A program made the position numbers and the translations under genes. The notes under the pieces are model-generated. The model was not told the origin of the DNA. It did not search any database and saw nothing but the letters and a program-made list of their open reading frames with translations. DNA of 64,000 nt, taken from Halotia branconii CENA392 (GTDB taxonomy: Bacteria; Cyanobacteriota; Cyanobacteriia; Cyanobacteriales; Nostocaceae). The stretch spans positions 3,575,455 to 3,639,454 of the forward strand of contig NZ_CP124543.1 of NCBI RefSeq assembly GCF_029953635.1, in the 5' to 3' direction. Of this stretch, positions 1 to 8,792 are shown piece after piece; position 1 is the first letter of the stretch, and each line of letters begins with the position of its first letter.

Positions 1-231
1 GGAAAGAAGAATACTAGACAATAACTTCCTTTGCTCCATGCTTCAAGAGCTTAAAGGAATCTTTTAATACATCCTAACTTTTGGATGCACTAGTAGACAA
101 AATGGCTATCCTTTGAAAGAATGACCTTACAATCATATATCTTAAAAAAGTTTTTAGAATTTACTGTAAACAACTATGTTGTTTTCGGGTATTCAATAAT
201 CTGTTACTCGATCGCAGCACTGATATCGACA

Positions 232-3200
232 ATGACAAACTCTCCAAATCCCGAAAACGATCAGGAATCATCCAATCGTCGTCTGTTGCTTCTTCTCTTA
301 GGACGTACCAGTCTGGCTTTAGGTGTGGTTTTACTCATTGGAATTGCAATTGGTGCTTGGTGGGCTAGAAATTACGTATATAAAGATTTAGCACCATTAG
401 TAGAGAAAAACCTTGAGGATTTACTAAGCCGTCCAGTCAAAGTTGGGCAAGTAGAAAGTTTTTCCCTCTCTGGTCTCAGGTTTAGCTCTCTAGCAATACC
501 AGCAACTCCTACAGATGCAGACCAAGTAACAGCAAAAGCATTAGATGTAAAATTCTCTCCTTTGCAAGTCCTCTTCAATAGAAAGCTGGTATTAGATGTC
601 ACATTAGTTCAGCCTGATGTCTATATTCAACAGGATAAAGACGGTCGTTGGGTGACAGCTCAGGTAAAATCTGGAGAAGGCAAAGGTTTTATTCAAACCC
701 AATTGCAAACACTGCGGATTCAAAATGGCGATGTAGAATTAATGCCATTTGCCGCACCAACAAAACCAAAAGGTTCAGTAGTATTAGATCAATTCGGTGG
801 TATTGCCCGATTTTCACCTGATAATCAAAAAATTAGTTACGATATTAATGCCCAACCCACCAGGGGAGGCACAGTTAAAATTGTTGGTCAAACACAACCC
901 AAAGCCCAACAAACTAATCTCCAGGTTTCAGTACAAAATTTCCCAGCATCTAATATTAGTCGATTAATTGATTTGCCAGTTGCTTTGCAAGCAGGGCGCT
1001 TAAATGCTGATTTAGCTGCTGAAATTCCAGCAAATTTGTCCAAAACAGAAGTTACAGGAACAGCTACAGCTAATCAAGTCACTGCCAAAATTCAAAACAT
1101 TCCTCAGCAAATTTCTAATTTTAATGGCAGATTTGCATTTCAGGGTCAGACAGTTGCTTTAGAAAACCTCAATACAAATTTTGGCAAAGTTCCGATCGCA
1201 GCTAATGGCACAATTAGTAACCAAACAGGTTTTAATGTTTCTGCTCAGATTAAACCAGTTAGTGCAAAAAATATCTTAGATACATTAAAAGTAAAATCTT
1301 CAGTCCCAGCGACTGGGGAAGTTAGAGCAGATGTGCGGGTGCAAGGGGCGATTCAACAGCCAATCGTCAGTGGTACAGTAAACAACACAAAACCAATTCA
1401 AGTTGACCGCCTGTTATTTCAAACAGTTAATACTGACTTCCGCTTGAATGTAGATAAAACTGCATCAAAAGTTGTAGTTTCCAATTTGAAATTAGTCCCA
1501 GCCGCAGGCGGTCAAATTACAGGCGGTGGTCAAGCTACACTGGGAGATCAAAGTAAAGTATTATTTAATGCTCAAGTTGACGGCATTTCCGGGGATATAC
1601 TAGCACGAAACTACGGTGTAAATTTACCGATCGCAGTTGGCAATGTCTCAGCCAAAGCCCAAGTTTCTGGTTCCCTAAATCAACAACCATTGGCACTTAA
1701 CATTTCCACTGTACAAGTAACACCGCCTACAGGGGGGCAAATCACAGCCAGCGGTCAAATTCAACTCGCACCCCAAGGACGGGTAGCTTTAGGTATTCAA
1801 GCCCAAAATTTACCAGGAAATGCGATCGCTCAAGGTTACAATGTTTCGACTCCGGTTAATATTGGGGGAATATCTGCAAAAGCGACAATTTCTGGTGATC
1901 TGGGTACACCATTAAATGTGAATGTTGCTAGAGTGCAGGCAACTCCCGAAGTTGGAGGACAAATTACAGCCAATGGTCAAATTCAACTTGCACCCCAAGG
2001 TCGGGTAAATTTGAATATCCAAGCTCAAAATTTACCAGGGGATGCGATCGCTAGAGCATATAATTCTTCACCTAACATTACTATTGGTACTGTTGCGGCT
2101 AATGCTCAAGTTTCCGGCACTTTAAACAATTTGCGGACAGTAGCGCAGGTACAAGCACCAGGGGCGACTTATCCCATTCGCGGACAAGCTGTAATTACTC
2201 AACAAGGCAAGAGAATTGTTGTACCCAATGCTGTTTTAAATGTGGCAGGTGGGACAATCACAGCTAAAGCTCAAGTAGTACAACAACGCTGGCAAGCTTT
2301 TGTCAATGCTCAAAAATTGCAGTTAAGCCGTTTGGCTCAGATACCGCCACAGTTCCAAGGGATTTTAAATAATGCAGCCTTGAATTTGTCAGGCAGCACC
2401 ACTGCTTTGCAACCCTCAAACATTCAAGCTAGAGGACAAGCTAACTTGAGTGTCGCTGGAGGTGAAGTTAACGTCAGCCAGATTAACCTTAATGATGGTC
2501 GCTGGCGAGTGTTAGCCAATCTTGACCAAATTCAACTCAACCGTTTTTCACCACAGTTGCAAGGAAGACTCAATAGTAATGTTCAGTTAGCAGGCACAAC
2601 GGCATCCTTTGCGCTACCAGATATTCGAGCCAATGCCAAAATTCGAGTTCCCCAAGGGGTAGCACCGCTAGCACAACCACTGACAGCCCAAGTGCAATGG
2701 AACGGTAAACAGATTATAGTCCAAAACGCATCTACCCCAGGACTGAATGCAAGTGGAGCGATCGCAGTTCAATTCCCCGAAACTGGTACACCCGAAATTG
2801 CTGGCTTGAATTTAGATGTGGTAGCCCAGAATTTCAACCTGCAAAATACTGGCTTTAATGTTCCTGGAGATATTGCTCTAGCAGGGCTACTCGATTTTAA
2901 TGGACAAATCACAGGCACTCCCGCGGTTCCTAACGCCAGTGGTAATATCCGGCTGCGGAATTTCCAGGTTAGTGACTTGAAATTTGACCCAGTTTTAGCT
3001 GGAAACGTTAACTTCCAAGGAGGACAAGGAGGAAGACTGCAACTGGCAGGGACAGAAGATCAAATTGCTCTTAACTTGAATGCCAATTATCGCCCGACTT
3101 CATTTTTATTTCGCGCCGATGGAGCAGTCGCCACGGGTAGAACCGAGGGAGATAACTTAATTGTCAATGCTCAAAACTTTCCCATTGCTTTGGCTAGCGG

Positions 3201-5832
3201 CTTCTTACCTAACAATCAATTGCAACCACTGGGGGGAAAACTATCCGGCAATTTAGCTGTTAATTTAAATAATTATGCCCTAGCTGGAGATGTGGCGATC
3301 GCTCAACCTCGTGTTGGCAGAGTTACAGCAGATGCGTTTCGAGGTAACATCAATTATGCCGATGGTGCTGCTAGCTTGGCGAATGGTCAACTGCAAATAG
3401 GAGATAGCAATATTGCCTTGAGTGGCAATGTCCAAACCGGAAACGACCCGCAATTTCAAGTGCAAGCTGATTTCGCGCAACTGAGAATCCAAAAACTCTT
3501 ACAATCCTTTAATATCTTCGATTTTCAAGACCTTGGTGGAGGATTAGAATCTCCAGATTTGGCTGGGGCAAATGTCCTCGACACTGTGCCGATTAATTTG
3601 CCTAACGCAGACTTAATCTCACAATTAAAATATTTTTCCCAAATAGAAACATTAACAGCTAGACAACAGCAAGCAGAAGAAGCACAAACAACAGCGGCTT
3701 TACCCCCCCTGACAGAACTAATAGGTGCATTAAGTGGAGCAATTCAAGCTAGAGGCTCATTGAAGTCTGGGTTAAATGTCGGTTTTAATTTGCAAGGTGA
3801 TAATTGGCAATGGGGTAACTATTCTATTAACGAAGTTGTTGCTAATGGCACTTTTGCAGATGGTATCGTCACCCTATCACCATTGCGTGTTGGTATAGAT
3901 CAAGGATTAGTGGCTTTTTCCGGACAGTTAGGAACTGAGCAATTGTCTGGAAATTTAAGCGTAGCCAGTTTACCCTTGTCACTTGTCCAGCCTTTTATCG
4001 AAAAATACCCGATAGATGTCACTGGTGAGGTGAATGCTAACGCCACCTTAGGAGGTAGTTTAGAAGATCCCAATGTTAAGGGAGAAGTAGCGTTAGCAGA
4101 TGCAACTTTAAACCAACAACCAGTACAAACAGCCCAGGTAAACTTTGACTACGATAATGCGCGGTTGAATTTTGACAGTACTTTGTTGGTGACAGGAAAC
4201 CAGCCAGTGGCAGTTACAGGTAGCGTACCTGCTCCGTTGCCTTTTGTCACAGCCCAACCAGACAGCAATCAAATTAGTATCAACGCCAGTGTCAATAATG
4301 AAGGTTTGGCATTATTAAACTTGTTTACTAACAATCAAGTTGCTTGGGTCGATGGTCAAGGGCAAGTGGATGTCAACGTCCAAGGTACTTTAAATCAGCC
4401 AATTGTTAACGGTAATGCCACACTTAATAATGCCACTGTTCGCGCTCAAGCCTTATCTGAACCTCTAACGAATATCACAGGGACACTGCAATTTAATGGC
4501 AATACGCTCAATGTTCCAGGTCTTCAAGCTAATTATAATCAAGGGCAAATCAGCGCATCAGGAATCCTGCCGGTTTTTTCTCCTCAACCAGGCATATCAA
4601 ATCCTTTCAGAGTATCAATTGCAGACAAATTAGATTTTAAACTGCCAGAATTGTATGAAGGCGATGTTAGCGGTGATGTTGTTATTCAAGGAACAGCACT
4701 CAAACCGCAAATTGGCGGAGAAATTACGCTGAGTGATGGTCGTGTCATTATTGGAAGTTCGGCTACTGCTGGCTCAAATCCAGGCGCGACAACAGAAGGT
4801 AATAATAGTGCAGGAACTAAAGCAATAGCTAGTACTAGTGCTACCACGTCATCTGGTTCAAATCTAGCTGCGACAACAGAAGGTAATAACGGTGCAGGAA
4901 CTAAAGCAGTCGCTAACACTAGTCCCACCACTTCATCCAAGTTACCTATTAGCTTTAACGATTTACGGATCATCTTAGGCGACGATGTGAATGTTACCAC
5001 TACATCTCTACTAGACTCCGTACCAGGAGGAGCCTTGTTTAGCCAGCCTATAGTCAGCTTTCAAACAAAAGGCGACTTAACTCTTAACGGAACTTTAGCC
5101 AATCCTCGCCCTCAAGGAGTCATTAATTTAACAGGAGGACGAATCAGCTTATTTTCAACTGAGTTTACCTTGGCAAGAGGCTATGAACAAACTGCCACAT
5201 TTACTCCTAGTGAAAGACTTGACCCTATCTTAGATGTTCGACTGGTGGCAATTGTACCTGAAGCATCGGCAGTAGGTAATCGAATTTTGGAATCACCTTT
5301 TTCTTCGGAAGTCAGTGACGTTCAGGCCACCAGTTTTGGGACTTTACGTACTGTTCGAGTTCAAGCCAGCGTCAACGGGCCAGCTAGTGAATTAAATGAA
5401 AATTTGGAATTGACGAGTGAACCTCGCCGTAGTGAATCAGAAATTGTAGCTCTCTTGGGTGGCTCTATTCTCGGTGGTTTTGGTCAAACAGACGCTACAC
5501 AAGGGCTGACTAATTTTGCTGGCTCTACTATTTTAGGTGGTTTACAAGGAACCATCACTGCTGTAGGACAAGCGATTGGTTTTAGTGAATTTCGGATATT
5601 TCCTACTCCTGTCACTAGTGAATCATCTACAGCCTCGATTCTTGATTTATCGGCAGAGGGTGTGTTTAATATCAATAGAAATTTCTCTGCTTCTTTATCG
5701 CGGCCTTTGTCTAATGATGGGTCTCTCCGTTACAATCTGCTTTATCGACTCAACGACCAAATTTTACTCCGAGGCTTAACTAATTTGGGAGATGAAAATC
5801 AATTACTTTTTGAATATGAAAGCCGATTCTAA
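232..5832 (+). CDS. tamB: TamB-like translocation and assembly module protein (DUF490)
   Basis: A very large envelope protein of about 1866 residues. It has one N-terminal membrane anchor (about residues 20-42), then a long beta-rich body of AsmA/TamB-type repeats, then a C-terminal TamB domain ending in a short barrel-like strand with a final Phe. TamB-family proteins span the periplasm and act in outer membrane protein assembly or lipid transport. The reading frame is open back to 121, but that extension would put an extra hydrophobic stretch before the anchor. The ATG at 232 gives a charged N-terminus directly before it and is preferred. Two segments stand out. Around 1730-2050 two near-identical blocks repeat the motif QIQLAPQGRV. 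At 4771-4938 an 84-bp tandem duplication encodes two 28-residue Ser/Thr/Gly/Asn-rich linkers. Family assignment is firm; the start is inferred. Confidence 0.88.
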   Translation: MTNSPNPENDQESSNRRLLLLLLGRTSLALGVVLLIGIAIGAWWARNYVYKDLAPLVEKNLEDLLSRPVKVGQVESFSLSGLRFSSLAIPATPTDADQVTAKALDVKFSPLQVLFNRKLVLDVTLVQPDVYIQQDKDGRWVTAQVKSGEGKGFIQTQLQTLRIQNGDVELMPFAAPTKPKGSVVLDQFGGIARFSPDNQKISYDINAQPTRGGTVKIVGQTQPKAQQTNLQVSVQNFPASNISRLIDLPVALQAGRLNADLAAEIPANLSKTEVTGTATANQVTAKIQNIPQQISNFNGRFAFQGQTVALENLNTNFGKVPIAANGTISNQTGFNVSAQIKPVSAKNILDTLKVKSSVPATGEVRADVRVQGAIQQPIVSGTVNNTKPIQVDRLLFQTVNTDFRLNVDKTASKVVVSNLKLVPAAGGQITGGGQATLGDQSKVLFNAQVDGISGDILARNYGVNLPIAVGNVSAKAQVSGSLNQQPLALNISTVQVTPPTGGQITASGQIQLAPQGRVALGIQAQNLPGNAIAQGYNVSTPVNIGGISAKATISGDLGTPLNVNVARVQATPEVGGQITANGQIQLAPQGRVNLNIQAQNLPGDAIARAYNSSPNITIGTVAANAQVSGTLNNLRTVAQVQAPGATYPIRGQAVITQQGKRIVVPNAVLNVAGGTITAKAQVVQQRWQAFVNAQKLQLSRLAQIPPQFQGILNNAALNLSGSTTALQPSNIQARGQANLSVAGGEVNVSQINLNDGRWRVLANLDQIQLNRFSPQLQGRLNSNVQLAGTTASFALPDIRANAKIRVPQGVAPLAQPLTAQVQWNGKQIIVQNASTPGLNASGAIAVQFPETGTPEIAGLNLDVVAQNFNLQNTGFNVPGDIALAGLLDFNGQITGTPAVPNASGNIRLRNFQVSDLKFDPVLAGNVNFQGGQGGRLQLAGTEDQIALNLNANYRPTSFLFRADGAVATGRTEGDNLIVNAQNFPIALASGFLPNNQLQPLGGKLSGNLAVNLNNYALAGDVAIAQPRVGRVTADAFRGNINYADGAASLANGQLQIGDSNIALSGNVQTGNDPQFQVQADFAQLRIQKLLQSFNIFDFQDLGGGLESPDLAGANVLDTVPINLPNADLISQLKYFSQIETLTARQQQAEEAQTTAALPPLTELIGALSGAIQARGSLKSGLNVGFNLQGDNWQWGNYSINEVVANGTFADGIVTLSPLRVGIDQGLVAFSGQLGTEQLSGNLSVASLPLSLVQPFIEKYPIDVTGEVNANATLGGSLEDPNVKGEVALADATLNQQPVQTAQVNFDYDNARLNFDSTLLVTGNQPVAVTGSVPAPLPFVTAQPDSNQISINASVNNEGLALLNLFTNNQVAWVDGQGQVDVNVQGTLNQPIVNGNATLNNATVRAQALSEPLTNITGTLQFNGNTLNVPGLQANYNQGQISASGILPVFSPQPGISNPFRVSIADKLDFKLPELYEGDVSGDVVIQGTALKPQIGGEITLSDGRVIIGSSATAGSNPGATTEGNNSAGTKAIASTSATTSSGSNLAATTEGNNGAGTKAVANTSPTTSSKLPISFNDLRIILGDDVNVTTTSLLDSVPGGALFSQPIVSFQTKGDLTLNGTLANPRPQGVINLTGGRISLFSTEFTLARGYEQTATFTPSERLDPILDVRLVAIVPEASAVGNRILESPFSSEVSDVQATSFGTLRTVRVQASVNGPASELNENLELTSEPRRSESEIVALLGGSILGGFGQTDATQGLTNFAGSTILGGLQGTITAVGQAIGFSEFRIFPTPVTSESSTASILDLSAEGVFNINRNFSASLSRPLSNDGSLRYNLLYRLNDQILLRGLTNLGDENQLLFEYESRF
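4771..4938 (+). repeat. 84-bp tandem duplication inside tamB
   Basis: Two adjacent in-frame 84-bp units (4771-4854 and 4855-4938) each encode 28 residues. Both contain ATTEGNN and end in TTSS. The copies have diverged at several bases but keep the reading frame, which suggests a flexible linker between the body and the TamB domain. Confidence 0.8.
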
Positions 5833-5848
5833 TGTATTGATGGTGATT

Positions 5849-5881
5849 AGATCCCCGACTTCTTGAAGAAGTCGGGGATCT
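5849..5881. repeat. 33-nt palindromic repeat, copy 1
   Basis: A near-perfect palindrome with arm AGATCCCCGACTTCTT and a single central base, 16 bp after the tamB stop. Three further 33-nt copies lie at 52991, 53525 and 56640. It could act as a tamB terminator-like hairpin, but no T-tract follows. Confidence 0.85.
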
Positions 5882-5917
5882 CGCAGCTCTTATATTTTTA
5901 GCTTTCTGATCTAAAAA

Positions 5918-5940
5918 CCCCCGACATAGCTAGTCGGGGG
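5918..5940. terminator. Hairpin between convergent tamB and SLH-fasciclin genes
   Basis: The arms CCCCCGAC and GTCGGGGG enclose a 7-nt loop between two convergent genes. On the minus strand the hairpin is followed by a short U-containing stretch. A bidirectional terminator is plausible but not proven. The core resembles the neighbouring 33-nt palindrome. Confidence 0.4.
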
Positions 5941-5991
5941 AGAACACATTAGCCTTTGTAATTTTTAAAATCTCTGCCTGAGATTGCTCTT

Positions 5992-7692
5992 CTAAAAGTT
6001 GTAGCCAATCCCTAGTGAAAGACCGACATCAGTTTCATCCATAAAGGCTGCATTCACAGCACCGTTGATTGTAAAGCGAGAACTTAAAGGAAAATCTACA
6101 CCGCCAGTTAATAAGAAGCCTAAATCAGCGTCATCGTTAGTGTCAATAGCTACACCAGCACCTACATAAGGAGATATAGAAAATGTTTGTTCGCCCAAAG
6201 CATCTACTGAACGTGGGGCAAAATCGAAAGTAACGGGAACTAAAACTATTGTCTCATCGCCAAACACTGCTGATGGCCGTACTGATATTGTACGTGTCAA
6301 ACCAACTTTGCTAATCACTGCAATGTTAGTTTCGCCCAGAGCTGAATCGCCGCTTAAGCCAATATTACCAGCTACACCGATATAACTAGAACCACCACGA
6401 GTAGATCTACCTGGAGTCACATCATTGGGATTTTGTCCTTGAGTAGTTCCATCTTGTGACTGGCCAGCGTTTAGATTAGGTGGTACAAGAACTTGGTTAA
6501 TTGGATAGATCACACCATTAGCAGCTGAAACACCCGGTTGCAGAACTCTAGCATCATTGACCGAAATTTGATTAGTAGCACTATCAACTTTAATATTGAC
6601 AGATGAATCCTCGAAGGTTTTTACTTCTCCACCTGAAAGTTGAGTAGAAGTCAGTTCACCAGGAATAACGTGATATCTCAAGATCTTAATTAATAACTCT
6701 CTATTCTCTGGCTGCTGTAACTGCTGTAGCGTGCTAGGTGGTAAAGCTGCAAATGCTTCATCAGTGGGAGCAAACACTGTGTAAGGTCCTGGCTGTTGCA
6801 GAATATCTGTTAAACCTGCTGTCTTTAATAAAGAAGTCAAGGTTGTAAAGGAACTACTAGATGCAGCTAGGGAAACAATATCATTAGTATTTTGAGTGCT
6901 GCCACCTGCAACTATATAATTAGCAGCCGCAAGATTACTGGCAATGGGCTGTACCTGTCCTTGTTTAACCAAAGCTTGATACAAAATTGCTGCCGCTTCG
7001 GCACGAGTTAGAGGAGTTTGGGGGTTGAGTTGTTTAACGTCGGGATAATTGACAACTATATTAGATTGTGTCGCTGTTGCTACATCATTAACAGCATAGT
7101 TGGGGATGGCAGAGGCATCTGTGTAGTAAGTGTTAACATCAACTGGAGTGCCGCTGCTAGTTAAATTTAAACCACTTCTGAGAGCGACGATCGCCTGAAC
7201 TTTAGGAATTTGCTGATTTGGCAAAAACACGTTTCCAGGATAACCTGCCATAAATCCAGTTTCGTAAGCTTTTTGGATGGCAGAGGTTGCCCAGTAATTA
7301 CTAGGAACATCACTAAAACCACCTGAACTTAATTGACGCACCGCAGGTTGGTTAAAAGCTTTTTGAATCATCGCTGCAAATTCAGCACGACTCACAGATT
7401 GATTAGGCTTAAAGGAATTATCAGGAAAGCCAGCAATGATGTTTCTTTGGGCTAAAGCCTGAATAAACGGATATGCCCAATAATCTGCACTAACATCATA
7501 AAAATTAGGAGCAGCAGTTGGCGATGGTGTTGTAGATGGTGTTTCAGTCGGTGTTTCAGTCGGTGTTTCAGTTGGTACAGGAGTTTGGGCTGATGCTAAA
7601 TTAGCGATCGCTAAAGGACTAACTGTAGCTGCTGTCAGTCCTAGAGCTAGCAAAGTTGTTCTTGCTGACGACAATTGAAATAAACTACCCAT
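5992..7692 (-). CDS. SLH-fasciclin outer membrane protein with barrel-like C-terminus
   Basis: A 566-residue exported protein. The signal peptide (about 1-35) ends near ASAQ. A Thr/Pro/Glu linker (about 36-62) comes from a 12-bp tandem repeat. Three S-layer-homology repeats follow (about 63-240, with motifs such as DVSADYWAYPFI), then a FAS1/fasciclin domain (about 265-402, with YTVFAPTDEAFAALP and a YHVIPG motif). The last ~135 residues are Gly-rich and strand-like and end in Asn-Phe, as in outer membrane barrels. In cyanobacteria SLH domains tie proteins to peptidoglycan or the envelope, and FAS1 is an adhesion fold. The ATG at 7692 follows a GAGGAG ribosome site at good spacing. The fusion of SLH, FAS1 and barrel is visible; an envelope or adhesion role is inferred. 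Confidence 0.82.
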   Translation of the reverse strand: MGSLFQLSSARTTLLALGLTAATVSPLAIANLASAQTPVPTETPTETPTETPSTTPSPTAAPNFYDVSADYWAYPFIQALAQRNIIAGFPDNSFKPNQSVSRAEFAAMIQKAFNQPAVRQLSSGGFSDVPSNYWATSAIQKAYETGFMAGYPGNVFLPNQQIPKVQAIVALRSGLNLTSSGTPVDVNTYYTDASAIPNYAVNDVATATQSNIVVNYPDVKQLNPQTPLTRAEAAAILYQALVKQGQVQPIASNLAAANYIVAGGSTQNTNDIVSLAASSSSFTTLTSLLKTAGLTDILQQPGPYTVFAPTDEAFAALPPSTLQQLQQPENRELLIKILRYHVIPGELTSTQLSGGEVKTFEDSSVNIKVDSATNQISVNDARVLQPGVSAANGVIYPINQVLVPPNLNAGQSQDGTTQGQNPNDVTPGRSTRGGSSYIGVAGNIGLSGDSALGETNIAVISKVGLTRTISVRPSAVFGDETIVLVPVTFDFAPRSVDALGEQTFSISPYVGAGVAIDTNDDADLGFLLTGGVDFPLSSRFTINGAVNAAFMDETDVGLSLGIGYNF

Positions 7693-8792
7693 GTAAATCT
7701 CCTCACAAAAAAATTAGAGTAATTTTTAACTAAAGTGATTTCCTCTGGGAGGAAACTGCGTTCAGTCATGCTAAGTAGTGCAAACAAAAAAAATTTGCTT
7801 TACCTGGACATCAATAAGATTATTGAATTAGGCAAATATGATTGTGTCTGGTGATTATGACATCTGCTAATATTCAAGAGAGAAAATTAAGCATATATTG
7901 ATGATATTTTCCAATTTTCATCCTAATTACACAACTAGCTAAAGACCAAAATTGTCAAAAAAAATTTCTATCCTTAGATAGATGAGCAGAATAAATAATT
8001 TAGAAAATCACGCTCAAAAATTTTCTGCATCTTTAATTAAAACTTGACAATTTTTTAGCTAAGTTGATGTCCAATACAATTATTTGGTTGTAATTTTACT
8101 AATATCTTTAGTTCTGAGCCTCCTAGTAATTATTTTGATTGATGCTAACCATTTGGCTAATCCTAAACTAAATTATCAAGTCTCAGATTACGGCTGTGAC
8201 ATCACATTTGCTAAATGAGAGAGCAATTTAGAAAATCGTTTTTAATTTTACATTAAATTTGTAGTATTTTTGCAATCCTACCTAGGATAGAATTTTGTTA
8301 AAATATGTATTTTTTATTTTTTATATGTAGAAAAAACAGACTTCGATAAATTTTTCAGATTCATTCGGTATCAGATGCTTGTGTTGCTAAATAGGCTAAC
8401 TTCATGTCCGATTTGATGAATAAAAAACTCCACCCACGAGGGGATAGAATTTTTGGGCATGGGGAATCGGGCATAGGGCATGGGGAAGAAGTGATCAGTT
8501 ATCACTGATAATTGATGACTGATTTAAATACCCACGTTAGCGAAGCAAGACGAAGTCCGGGGATGGAGTTTCTCGTCGCTTGTAATGAATATTCTTATAT
8601 AGGTGTTTAGTATTGCAGAGGGGCAGGGAAGACAAAAAGACAAGGAAAGACGCTACGCGCTAAACGTAGCTATGCCGCAGGCTTTACGGGGGAGAGGTTT
8701 TCAACCTTATTCTTTTGATCAACAATAGAAATGCTACAAATGCTATAAAAGACGTGTTTTTCTGATTACAAAATTAATATAATGCTCTTACT
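7693..8792. other. 1.1-kb AT-rich intergenic region with dispersed repeats
   Basis: I see no credible gene. The first ~700 bp are AT-rich and hold the promoters of the leftward SLH-fasciclin gene. The region 8430-8530 has a CCACCCACGAGGGG hairpin-type repeat, CATGGGG-type heptamers and a TGATAACTGAT-type repeat. A longer repeat at 8667-8719 also occurs at 15323. The ABC gene's promoter must lie in the last ~100 bp. Confidence 0.6.
8667..8719. repeat. ~53-bp dispersed repeat, copy 1
   Basis: This stretch, beginning TAGCTATGCCGCAGGCTT and ending TTTTGAT, recurs almost unchanged at 15323-15374. The two copies differ by one indel and a couple of bases. Confidence 0.8.

Noticed and set aside
121-231. 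N-terminal extension of the TamB-like protein
   Set aside because: It would place an extra hydrophobic stretch before the membrane anchor; the ATG at 232 gives the usual charged N-terminus.
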